Positions 1 through 7,956 of a stretch of DNA of 64,000 nucleotides are shown in pieces. The notes beneath the pieces were generated by a model that saw nothing but the letters and a program-made list of their open reading frames with translations, was not told the origin of the DNA and searched no databases. Made by a program: the position numbers and the translations under genes. The DNA is from UBA3937 sp050951585 (GTDB lineage Bacteria; Bacillota; Peptococcia; DRI-13; DTU073): assembly GCA_050951585.1 (NCBI GenBank), contig JBMNJI010000007.1, forward strand, positions 339,322 through 403,321, read 5' to 3'. Numbering within the stretch: position 1 is the first letter of the stretch; every line of letters begins with the position of its first letter.

Positions 1-351
1 GAATTCCGTAACGGGCCATTAAATCCTTCGCAAAGCCTTTACTGCCCTCAAGGGCGGCCGCTTTCTGCTGCGGCCCGAAAGCTTTTATCCCGGCTTCCTC
101 CAACCGATCAACCAAGCCCATTGTTAAAGGTAATTCCGGTCCGACGACCACTAAATCGATCTGCCGCTCCTGACAAAAATTCACTATTCCTGTTAAGTCA
201 TCCGCGGCCAGAGGCACACATTCGGCAATTAACGCAATCCCGGCATTCCCGGGAGCACAATATATTTTCGCAACCCTGGCACTCTGCGCGATCTTCCAGA
301 CAAGAGTATGTTCACGGCCGCCACCGCCGACCACGAGTACTTTTAATCCAT
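1..351 (-). CDS. purD: Phosphoribosylamine-glycine ligase, N-terminal part (runs off left edge)
   Basis: Cytoplasmic purine-pathway enzyme that ligates glycine to phosphoribosylamine with ATP, forming GAR. Only the first 117 codons are present because the gene continues beyond base 1. The ATG at 351 follows a GGAGGG ribosome site and the product opens MNGLKVLVVGGGGREHTL, the glycine-rich N-domain signature of PurD. It is the last visible gene of the pur operon, 57 nt after the purH stop. The visible part carries no sign of damage. The function is a family assignment from the N-domain only. Confidence 0.93.
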
Positions 352-408
352 TCACCGTACTTCCCTCCAACATCACCAAATGAAATGACAAGCCAAAATC
401 TAATGCTT

Positions 409-1944
409 CTAATGTTTAAAATGGCGGAATCCCGTAAAGACCATCGCTATTCCGTATTCGTTCGCTTTGGCAATTACATCCTCATCTCTGATCGAACCAC
501 CCGGCTGAATAATCGCCGTAATTCCCATGTTCGCCGCCACTTCAACCGTATCGGAAAAGGGGAAATAGGCATCCGAAGCAAGAACAGCACCTCTGACCTG
601 CGATCCGGCTTGTTCCAGGGCGATTTTCGCTGCACCAACCCTGTTCATTTGCCCTGCCCCGACCCCGAGAATTTGTTTATCCTTCGTCACCACAATGGCA
701 TTTGACTTAACATGCTTTACAATTTTCCAGGCATAAAGCAACTCCTCAAGCTGTTCCACGGTCGGCTCCTTTTTGGTAACTGTCCGTAAATCCGCCAGCG
801 TTACTTTGTGGGTGTCCCTTTCCTGGACAAGGAAGCCCCCGCTGACAGGTTCTAGCCAATACTCTTTTCCGGTCGGCTTTTTGTCCCCCATGGCAATAAG
901 CCGCAAATTGCTCTTCTTACTTAAGATGCCGAGAGCATCTTCAGCAAAAGAAGGAGCAATAATTGCCTCCAAAAATGTTTTGCTCAGCTCTTCAGCCGTT
1001 GCCACATCTACTTCCCTGTTTAACCCGACAATCCCCCCGTAAGCGGAAATTTTATCTGAGGTAAAGGCCCGTACATAAGCCTCTTGTAAATCCTTGCCGA
1101 TCGATGCCCCACAAGGATTAGTATGTTTAATAACCGCCGCCGCAGGCTCGGAAAACTCAGTAGCAATAGCCCAGGCCGACTCCAAATCGACCAGGTTATT
1201 ATAGGACAGCTCTTTCCCTTGCAGTTGCTCTGCTCCGGCAATCGTACCTTCTCTGTTCCCGTTGAGCCCGTAAAACGCCGCCTTTTGATGAGGATTTTCC
1301 CCATAACGGAGCTTTTGGATCTTTTCCCCTTCCATAAACCAATGCTCCGGGAATTCCTTCCCGCCCCATAAGCGATCCAGATAGAGACTTACGGCCTGGT
1401 CATAGGAAGCGGTATGGGAAAATGCTTCTAAGGCCAGCTTTTGTCGGGTCGTTAAATTGACCACCCCATCATGGCTCAGCTGACCTAATACCTCGGTGTA
1501 ATGATCCGGATTAACTACCACCGTGACCCGCTCATAATTTTTGGCCGCCGCCCGCACCATTGTCGGTCCGCCAATATCGATATTTTCGATGGCCTCGTCC
1601 AGTGAAACGCCTTCTTTGGCTACTGTTTCCTTGAACGGATAAAGATTGACTACTACTAAATCAATCGGCATAATCCCTAATTCCGCCAGTTGCCGCAGAT
1701 GCTCTTCCGTATCCCTAGCCAGGATGCCGCCATGAATTTTGGGATGCAATGTTTTCACTCTGCCGTCCAGAATTTCCGGAAAGCCGGTCAGATCGGCCAC
1801 AGGAGTGACTCTTATCCCGGCTTCCTGTAAAGCCTTCGCCGTACCGCCGGTGGAAATGATCTGATACCCTAAATCCTGCAACCCCTGGGCAAATTTCACC
1901 ACACCTTTTTTATTAGATACACTTATTAAGGCGCATTTATTCAC
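409..1944 (-). CDS. purH: Bifunctional AICAR formyltransferase / IMP cyclohydrolase
   Basis: Catalyses the last two steps to IMP: formyl transfer from 10-formyl-THF to AICAR, then ring closure of FAICAR. The length of 511 aa is normal. The N-terminal MGS-like cyclohydrolase domain (about residues 1-145) shows the STGGTAKAL phosphate loop at 31-39 and Lys66 in GRVKTLHPKIHGG. The C-terminal transformylase domain shows LRYGENPHQ at 212-220 and the catalytic KHTNPCGA at 273-280. The start overlaps the purN stop by 8 nt, which suggests translational coupling. All key residues are present. Confidence 0.97.
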   Translation of the reverse strand: MNKCALISVSNKKGVVKFAQGLQDLGYQIISTGGTAKALQEAGIRVTPVADLTGFPEILDGRVKTLHPKIHGGILARDTEEHLRQLAELGIMPIDLVVVNLYPFKETVAKEGVSLDEAIENIDIGGPTMVRAAAKNYERVTVVVNPDHYTEVLGQLSHDGVVNLTTRQKLALEAFSHTASYDQAVSLYLDRLWGGKEFPEHWFMEGEKIQKLRYGENPHQKAAFYGLNGNREGTIAGAEQLQGKELSYNNLVDLESAWAIATEFSEPAAAVIKHTNPCGASIGKDLQEAYVRAFTSDKISAYGGIVGLNREVDVATAEELSKTFLEAIIAPSFAEDALGILSKKSNLRLIAMGDKKPTGKEYWLEPVSGGFLVQERDTHKVTLADLRTVTKKEPTVEQLEELLYAWKIVKHVKSNAIVVTKDKQILGVGAGQMNRVGAAKIALEQAGSQVRGAVLASDAYFPFSDTVEVAANMGITAIIQPGGSIRDEDVIAKANEYGIAMVFTGFRHFKH

Positions 1945-2566
1945 TATCCTTTTCCTCCCCTGTAATTATTACCTTTCTACCTTGACAGGTTATCCGCCCC
2001 TCGGCAAGCAGTTGAATAACCGCCGGGTAAATCCGGTGCTCTTCCTTAAGAATCCGTTCAGCTAAGCTTTCCTCCGTATCACCGTCATATACAGGCACCA
2101 CTGCTTGCATAATAATTGGGCCCGTATCGACCCCTTCGTCAAGAAAATGAACCGTGCATCCGCTGTAACGGACTCCATATTCGACGGCCTGACGTTGCGC
2201 ATGCAAGCCTTGAAAAGCAGGTAGCAAGGACGGATGAATATTTAAAATCGGTACCTGCGCCCCCCGGATAAAAGCGGGAGAAAAAACCCGCATAAAACCT
2301 GCCAGAATTATATAATCAACATTAAATTCTTTGATGGTCGCTAAAATTCCTTCTTCAAATTGTATTTTTCCCGAAAAATCGGCAGGATTTACCCAATAGG
2401 CTGGGATATTCTCCCGGCGTGCTCTTTCTAAAGCCCCCGCATTCTCTTTATCGCTTAGCACAACAACAACATCAGCCTGCACTTTTCCGGCTTTACTGCG
2501 CTCCAAGATTGCCTGTAGATTGGAACCACGCCCGGAAGCCAATACGGCGAGACGCAGTCTTTTCAT
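1937..2566 (-). CDS. purN: Phosphoribosylglycinamide formyltransferase
   Basis: 10-formyl-THF-dependent GAR transformylase of de novo purine synthesis, 209 aa. The nucleotide loop SGRGSNLQAI lies at 11-20. The catalytic set is Asn109 and His111 in LNIHPSLLPAF, plus Asp147 in the DEGVDTGP motif. The ATG follows the purM stop directly (TAAATG), and the gene's end overlaps purH by 8 nt, so purM-purN-purH are tightly packed. Being folate-dependent, it needs formyl-THF, which fits the formyl-THF cyclo-ligase gene elsewhere in the window. Confidence 0.97.
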   Translation of the reverse strand: MKRLRLAVLASGRGSNLQAILERSKAGKVQADVVVVLSDKENAGALERARRENIPAYWVNPADFSGKIQFEEGILATIKEFNVDYIILAGFMRVFSPAFIRGAQVPILNIHPSLLPAFQGLHAQRQAVEYGVRYSGCTVHFLDEGVDTGPIIMQAVVPVYDGDTEESLAERILKEEHRIYPAVIQLLAEGRITCQGRKVIITGEEKDSE

Positions 2567-3616
2567 TTATTCGTCCCCCTTTATGGTGACCCCGGGCTTA
2601 CCTGCAACAATGGATCCAATTAAATAAGCTTTTTCACCCAGTTCAGATAATCGCTGCAACAAACGATTGGCCTCGGCCGCAGCAAGAATAAAGGTAAAAC
2701 CGATCCCCATATTGAATGTTCTGAGCATCTCTGTTCTCTCGATCTTTCCCCCTTCAGCTAAAAGCTGAAAAACAGGCGGGACAGGCCAGGAACCATGCTC
2801 TATTTCGATATGACAATCATCCGGCAAAACACGTGGTGGATTTTCCAGCAAACCACCCCCGGTAATATGGGCCATCCCCTTGATCTTAAATTCCGTTAAA
2901 ACCTTCTGTACTACCGGCACGTAGATCCGCGTCGGCTTGAGTAATTCTTCCCCTAAGGTGCAGTTTAATTCCGGTACATATTGTTCGGGCTCCCACTGAT
3001 AAACATCAAAGAAGACCTTCCGCGCCAGGGAAAAACCATTGGAATGTAACCCTGTAGAAGCAAGCCCAACCACCACATCGCCCGGTCTTATTTCCCGGCC
3101 GTCAATAATCGCGTCTCTTTCCACCGCACCAACAGCAAAACCCGCCACATCATATTCATCCGGACGATAAAAACCGGGCATTTCCGCCGTTTCACCGCCG
3201 ATCAGAGTACAGCCGGCTTGATGGCAGCCCTCCGCGACCCCCGCAACGATGTCCGCCACCTGCTTGGGATCCAGTTTACCCACCGCCAAATAATCCAGGA
3301 AGAAAAGCGGCTCTGCCCCGGAAACCAGAATATCATTCACACACATCGCCACACAATCAATGCCGATGCTATCATGTTTTCTCATTTTGTGCGCCACAGC
3401 CAGCTTTGTCCCAACCCCATCAGTACCGGAAACCAGCACAGGCTGTCTGTATTTTTCCATATCAAGGGCAAACAAAGCCCCAAAGCCCCCCAGCCCTCCG
3501 AGTACTTCTTTCCGCTTTGTCCGGGCAACCAACGGCTTGATCAGCTGCACCGCTTCATTACCGCTGTCGATATTCACCCCGGCTGTTCGATAAGTTAATC
3601 TTTCTTTTCCCGACAT
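2567..3616 (-). CDS. purM: Phosphoribosylformylglycinamidine cyclo-ligase
   Basis: AIR synthetase, which closes the imidazole ring of FGAM with ATP. I chose the ATG at 3616 (MSGKERLTYRTAGVNID) because an AAGGAGG site lies just upstream of it. An in-frame ATG 24 nt further upstream overlaps the purF stop (ATGA) and has no such site. The AIRS signatures TDGVGTKLAVA and HITGGGLLENPPRVLP are intact. From the chosen start the length is 349 aa, normal for PurM. It belongs to the pur operon between purF and purN. Confidence 0.96.
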   Translation of the reverse strand: MSGKERLTYRTAGVNIDSGNEAVQLIKPLVARTKRKEVLGGLGGFGALFALDMEKYRQPVLVSGTDGVGTKLAVAHKMRKHDSIGIDCVAMCVNDILVSGAEPLFFLDYLAVGKLDPKQVADIVAGVAEGCHQAGCTLIGGETAEMPGFYRPDEYDVAGFAVGAVERDAIIDGREIRPGDVVVGLASTGLHSNGFSLARKVFFDVYQWEPEQYVPELNCTLGEELLKPTRIYVPVVQKVLTEFKIKGMAHITGGGLLENPPRVLPDDCHIEIEHGSWPVPPVFQLLAEGGKIERTEMLRTFNMGIGFTFILAAAEANRLLQRLSELGEKAYLIGSIVAGKPGVTIKGDE

Positions 3617-3636
3617 TATCCTGTCCTCCTTGCCCC

Positions 3637-5028
3637 TCATTCTTTACCGGAAGGTATTGTGATGGGATATTGCTCATTCAGACAAGCCGTGCAAAAACCA
3701 CAGTTTTGCCCCAAAGCATGGTACAATCCTTCGAGACTAAGATAGGAAAGAGTATCCGCGCCAATATATTCTCTGATTTCGGCTAATGATTTTTGCACCG
3801 CAATTAACTGATTCCTTTCCGAAGTATCAATCCCATAGTAACAAGGCGCGATAACCGGTGGTGATGTGATTAGCATGTGGACCTCTTTCGCCCCACTGTT
3901 ACGCACCATTTGCACAATCCGTTTACTGGTTGTCCCCCGGACAATCGAGTCATCGACAATCCCTACTTTTTTCCCTTTGACCAGTTTGGCCACCGGATTT
4001 AATTTTAAACGGACCGCTATTTCCCGTTCACTTTGTTCAGGACTGATAAATGTCCTGCCAACATAACGATTCTTCATTAACCCCATATCAAAAACACAGT
4101 TTATCCCCTCGGCGTAGCCAAGAGCCCCTGCTATACCTGAGTCAGGTACCGGAATAACGATATCCACATCCATTGGTTTTTCCTTCGCCAATTGCCGTCC
4201 CATGGCCCGACGGGCTTCCATCACATTGATCCCGTCAATATCCGAATCGGGGCGGGCAAAATAAATAAATTCAAAGGTGCAGAGAGCCCGTTTAACAGGT
4301 TGAAGACAAGGATACGAGTGGAGCCCTTTTTCATCAATCACCACAATCTCGCCCGGGGCAACATCCCTGACCATCTCCGCTCCTAATACCTCAAAAGCAC
4401 ATGATTCGGAAGCAAGAAGATAGGCATGATCCTTTTTCCCAATACAAAGTGGTCTGTTCCCATAGGGATCCCTCATCCCGATTAATTCCTGATCTGTCAT
4501 TAACACCATGGCATAACTCCCGACAATCTCCTGCATCGCTTTCCGTAAAGCTTCGGCGATACTAACCTGTCCATTATGGGCCAATAAATTAGCCAGAAGT
4601 TCGGAATCACTGCCCGCTTGAAAAACAGATCCTTCCTTGGCTAATTTCTGCCTTAGTTCTTTCGCGTTCGTAAAACAACCGTTATGGGCGATGGCTAAAC
4701 TACCGTGCAGATAATTGCACAACAAAGGCTCGGCATTAAGGGCCGGGTTTCTCCCAACCGTCCCGTAAAGAACATGTCCAATCGCAATTTTCCCTTTTAA
4801 AGCGGCCAACGTTTGCTTGTCGAAAACATCAACCACTAAGCCCGGCCCTTTGTGCACCTTGATTTCCTGTCCGTCAGCCACGGCAATGCCGGCACTTTCC
4901 TGTCCGCGATGCTGTAAGGCATACAAAGCATAATAGGTTAATCTTGAGACATCCTTATCGGCACCAAAAATACCAAAGACCCCGCAAGCCTCTTCCATTT
5001 TATCCGGTTTTAACTCTTGATTAAGCAT
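3637..5028 (-). CDS. purF: Amidophosphoribosyltransferase
   Basis: Committed step of purine synthesis: PRPP plus glutamine give phosphoribosylamine. At 463 aa it is the Bacillus/clostridial type with a short propeptide. The Ntn nucleophile is Cys15 after MLNQELKPDKMEEA, so N-terminal processing is expected. The PRPP loop GIVDDSIVRGTTSKR lies near residues 350-365. The C-terminal CGFCTAC cluster, together with upstream cysteines, matches the oxygen-sensitive [4Fe-4S] class. It overlaps the purL end by 19 nt, so it is probably coupled to purL. Confidence 0.97.
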   Translation of the reverse strand: MLNQELKPDKMEEACGVFGIFGADKDVSRLTYYALYALQHRGQESAGIAVADGQEIKVHKGPGLVVDVFDKQTLAALKGKIAIGHVLYGTVGRNPALNAEPLLCNYLHGSLAIAHNGCFTNAKELRQKLAKEGSVFQAGSDSELLANLLAHNGQVSIAEALRKAMQEIVGSYAMVLMTDQELIGMRDPYGNRPLCIGKKDHAYLLASESCAFEVLGAEMVRDVAPGEIVVIDEKGLHSYPCLQPVKRALCTFEFIYFARPDSDIDGINVMEARRAMGRQLAKEKPMDVDIVIPVPDSGIAGALGYAEGINCVFDMGLMKNRYVGRTFISPEQSEREIAVRLKLNPVAKLVKGKKVGIVDDSIVRGTTSKRIVQMVRNSGAKEVHMLITSPPVIAPCYYGIDTSERNQLIAVQKSLAEIREYIGADTLSYLSLEGLYHALGQNCGFCTACLNEQYPITIPSGKE

Positions 5029-7154
5029 TCTATTGCCCCCCGATATTTTTCTTCAATTTCTGGTAAGCCCAGATTGACCTTCCAACCGGAACCGGTAATA
5101 CTTAAAACCTCTCCACCAACATTTCCCAACACCTTAAAGGGGACCTGCCAACTATTCAACTTTTGTAAAACCAAATCAAGCTTCTCTTTGCAGATACTGA
5201 TGATAATCCTTGATTGTGTTTCGCCAAACAAGATACTACTGGGACGCAGATTATCCATAAGGGCGATTTCAGCACCAATTCTCCCGGCAATGCAACACTC
5301 CGCTAAGGCCACCGCCAGCCCTCCTTCGGCGCAGTCATGGGCTGATACCGCCAATCCGGACTGAATTAACTCTAAAGCCACCTTTTGGACCTGTTTTTCT
5401 AATTCCAGATTGAGCTCAGGCGGTCGGCCGGCTTCCAAACCATGAATCACGCTAAGATACGAACTGGCGCCTAATTCATCCCTGTTTTGTCCCAATAAAA
5501 GAATAATGTCATCGACCTGTTTAAAGCCAATCTGGGTCACATGAGTTAAATCTTTAATTAAACCGACCATTCCCACAACTGGCGTAGGATAGATGGCCTC
5601 ACCCTCAGTTTCATTATAAAAGCTCACTTTACCGCCTGTCACCGGCGTATTTAACTCCCGGCAAGCATCACTAATCCCGCTGACGCATTCTTTAAAGCGC
5701 CAGAAAATCTCCGGGTTTTCCGGATTGCCAAAATTAAGGCAGTCGGTAACAGCTAAAGGCACCGCCCCGGCACAAACCAAATTACGGGCTGCTTCGGCAA
5801 CGGCGATTTGTCCGCCCCGATAGGGGTCCAGGTATACATAACGGGAATTGCTGTCTACCGTGAACGCAATACCCTTGTTTTGCCCGACAACCCGCAAAAC
5901 AGCCGCATCGCCTCCCGGCGGTACCATTGTATCTATATCCAACAGATGATCATACTGATTATAGACCCACTCTTTCCCGGCGATGGTCGGTGTCCCCAGT
6001 AAAGTAAGCAGAACCTTACTATAATCCTCCATCTCCGGTAATGCTGTAAGGTCATATGCCTGTGCCTGAGCCATTCCTTCCGGTTCAGTCATCTGCCGTT
6101 CATCGTGCATAACAGGCTCACCCAAAACCGTGACAGGAAGCTGAGCCACGATGCTCTCCCCTTCGTTCACCGTCAAGAAACCATCGGCAGTAACCTGCCC
6201 GATTACCTCGGCTCTGATCCCCCATTGAGAAAAGTGTTCCTGCACTTCCCGTTCTTTCCCGGCGGCAAAAACCAGCAACATCCGTTCCTGGGTTTCTGAA
6301 AGCATAATATCCGCTGGGCCAAGTCCATCTCCCCGGAGAGGGATTTTCGCCACATCTATTTCCATGCCGGTGCCGGCACGGGCAGCCATCTCACAGCAAC
6401 AAGCCGTCAAACCAGCCGTGCCCAAATCCTGCATGCCGACGACCATTCCGGTTTTACACAACTCTAAGCAAGCGTCCATGAGTAATTTTCCCAGGGCCGG
6501 ATCGGCATGTTTAGATCTGCCTCTCTCCGTACAAGCACCAACCAACAACACAGGATTCCCTGGTCCCTGCGCCTGCCCTTTAATCAGTTCCTCATGCTTA
6601 AGTAAGCCTGCACACATGACATTGACCAGGCAATTATCTTCATACGCAGGATGAAAGTAAATCTGCCCGGCAACTGTGGGAATTTGCATATTATTGCCGT
6701 AGGCAGCCAGTCCGGCAACGGCCTCAACAAAAAGAGAACGGCTTTTTTTACTCTTCAGCGTACCAAAAAACAGCGAATTAAGAAGAGCGATCGGCTTTGC
6801 CCCCATCGCATAAACGTCACGGATAATCCCCCCTACGCAGCTTGCCGCGCCTTCGTAAGGTTCAAGGGCCGAAAAACGATTCCGGCTTTCTATTTTAAAT
6901 ACAACCGCCTGATTATCGCCAATATCCACCACACCGGCATTCTCGCCCGGGCCCTGGAGCACTTGTGCCCCTACCGTCGGGAGCATTTTTAAAATGTCGC
7001 GTGAATTCTTATAACTGCAACGTTCAGCCCACAGCGCCCCAAACATTCTCAATTCAACTTCGTTGGGCTCGCGCTGCAAAATATCCGTAATCCGAGCATA
7101 TTCCTGATCTGAAAGCCCCATTTCCCGCCTAAGATCATCTTTCAAGGCACTCAT
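5010..7154 (-). CDS. purL: Phosphoribosylformylglycinamidine synthase, PurL subunit
   Basis: FGAR amidotransferase synthetase subunit, 714 aa from the chosen start. This is the short form that needs separate PurS and PurQ subunits; neither is in the window. Two AIRS-type halves are visible, with GGDGLGPADIMLSETQERM and the second half SSILFGETQSRIIIS. I picked the ATG at 7154 (MSALKDDLRREMG) because it follows an AAGGGGG site and begins the family's N-terminus. The frame stays open 39 nt further up to 7193 only through an 18-nt tandem repeat that carries its own ATGs. The purE-purL order without purC is unusual. Confidence 0.95.
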   Translation of the reverse strand: MSALKDDLRREMGLSDQEYARITDILQREPNEVELRMFGALWAERCSYKNSRDILKMLPTVGAQVLQGPGENAGVVDIGDNQAVVFKIESRNRFSALEPYEGAASCVGGIIRDVYAMGAKPIALLNSLFFGTLKSKKSRSLFVEAVAGLAAYGNNMQIPTVAGQIYFHPAYEDNCLVNVMCAGLLKHEELIKGQAQGPGNPVLLVGACTERGRSKHADPALGKLLMDACLELCKTGMVVGMQDLGTAGLTACCCEMAARAGTGMEIDVAKIPLRGDGLGPADIMLSETQERMLLVFAAGKEREVQEHFSQWGIRAEVIGQVTADGFLTVNEGESIVAQLPVTVLGEPVMHDERQMTEPEGMAQAQAYDLTALPEMEDYSKVLLTLLGTPTIAGKEWVYNQYDHLLDIDTMVPPGGDAAVLRVVGQNKGIAFTVDSNSRYVYLDPYRGGQIAVAEAARNLVCAGAVPLAVTDCLNFGNPENPEIFWRFKECVSGISDACRELNTPVTGGKVSFYNETEGEAIYPTPVVGMVGLIKDLTHVTQIGFKQVDDIILLLGQNRDELGASSYLSVIHGLEAGRPPELNLELEKQVQKVALELIQSGLAVSAHDCAEGGLAVALAECCIAGRIGAEIALMDNLRPSSILFGETQSRIIISICKEKLDLVLQKLNSWQVPFKVLGNVGGEVLSITGSGWKVNLGLPEIEEKYRGAIECLIKS

Positions 7155-7208
7155 TACCCCCTTGCTGCAACTCATCCTCTTGCTGCAACTCATCCTCTTG
7201 CAACAACT
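7155..7208 (-). repeat. Triplicated 18-nt translation-start repeat before purL
   Basis: On the minus strand an 18-nt unit (GTTGCAGCAAGAGGATGA) occurs three times back to back. The first copy is diverged (GTTGTTGC) and the last reads AAGGGGGTAATGA. Each copy carries a ribosome-site-like AAGAGG or AAGGGG followed by ATG, and 18 nt keeps the frame. Translation could therefore begin at 7193, 7175 or 7154, giving PurL with zero to two MSCSK repeats at its N-terminus. Confidence 0.75.
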
Positions 7209-7217
7209 GCCCCCATG

Positions 7218-7718
7218 CTATAACTCCGCCACCAGTTTTTGTATTTTCTCGTCCTTGGCCTTTACTTCTGCAGCCATTTTTCTTTTATATTCTATTAATT
7301 GTTGGCGTAATCTGTTTTCTTTAATACTTAAAATTTGCACAGCTAAAAGGGCGGCATTTTTCGCGCCGTCAATAGCCACCGTAGCAACCGGAATACCCGA
7401 AGGCATTTGGACCATCGCGTAAAGGGCATCTACTCCTTGTAAAGCGGTGCCGTTAATTGGAACACCAATCACTGGCAACGGGGTGACCGCCGCCAACACA
7501 CCCGGTAGATGTGCCGCCGCCCCAGCCCCGGCAATAATCACCGCAAAACCCTCTTCATGCGCTTTGCGCGCTAAGTCCAGGGCCTGTTCCGTCGTCCGGT
7601 GAGCCGAAGCCACATGAGCCTCAAAAGCCACGCCAAATTCCCGTAAAGTTTCCACGGCTTTTTTCATGACGGGCCAATCCGAATCACTGCCCATAATTAC
7701 CAATACTTGCTTCTCCAA
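7218..7718 (-). CDS. purE: 5-(carboxyamino)imidazole ribonucleotide mutase / AIR carboxylase
   Basis: First gene of the pur operon, 166 aa. It converts N5-CAIR to CAIR (class I) or carboxylates AIR. The signature GSDSDWPVMKKA is at 10-21, SAHRT with the catalytic His at 38-42, and the GAGAAAHLPGVLA loop at 64-76. The start is TTG (TTG GAG AAG CAA) preceded by GGAAGGAAGGG. No purK is visible, so whether N5-CAIR or CO2 is used cannot be told from this window. A 135-nt leader with hairpins separates it from its promoter. Confidence 0.96.
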   Translation of the reverse strand: MEKQVLVIMGSDSDWPVMKKAVETLREFGVAFEAHVASAHRTTEQALDLARKAHEEGFAVIIAGAGAAAHLPGVLAAVTPLPVIGVPINGTALQGVDALYAMVQMPSGIPVATVAIDGAKNAALLAVQILSIKENRLRQQLIEYKRKMAAEVKAKDEKIQKLVAEL

Positions 7719-7756
7719 AGTTTTTCCCTTCCTTCCGAGCCACTAGCTTTTTCTCT

Positions 7757-7829
7757 CTATTGACAATATATACCATAAATAGTGTCAATAGAAAAAGGTG
7801 AGCTTCTCAATTGTTAAATTAAGGCTCAC
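7757..7829 (-). terminator. Leader hairpins (attenuator-like) upstream of purE
   Basis: Two consecutive hairpins lie between the pur promoter and purE. The first pairs GGTGAGC with GCTCACC (7823-7829 with 7797-7803 on the minus strand) and is followed by a T run (TTTTTC), the form of an intrinsic terminator. The second pairs CTATTGACA with TGTCAATAG (7783-7791 with 7757-7765). The first lies downstream of the pur promoter, so it could end symporter transcripts and also attenuate the operon. I see no match to the conserved core of a guanine riboswitch or to a PurBox. Confidence 0.6.
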
Positions 7830-7860
7830 CATATTGAATAAAATCAACGATTACATTTTT

Positions 7861-7889
7861 ATATTAGACTTCTTTGCGCTCTCTGTCAA
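7861..7889 (-). promoter_or_regulatory. Sigma-A-type promoter of the pur operon
   Basis: The minus strand reads TTGACA (7884-7889), a 17-nt spacer, then TAATAT (7861-7866). This nearly perfect housekeeping promoter lies just downstream of the symporter gene and directs transcription into the purE leader. Confidence 0.85.
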
Positions 7890-7956
7890 GAAAAGCTGGT
7901 TGAGAACAGCCCAAAGCACAGCCTGAACCGTACCGGCGACCAAAAAAATGTCAGTA

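Noticed and set aside
3218..3598. 126-aa plus-strand ORF inside purM
   Set aside because: Antisense shadow of a well-conserved gene, without start signals.
7741..7830. Purine (guanine) riboswitch in the pur leader
   Set aside because: The conserved junction sequences of that riboswitch are absent and the leader before the terminator hairpin is too short.
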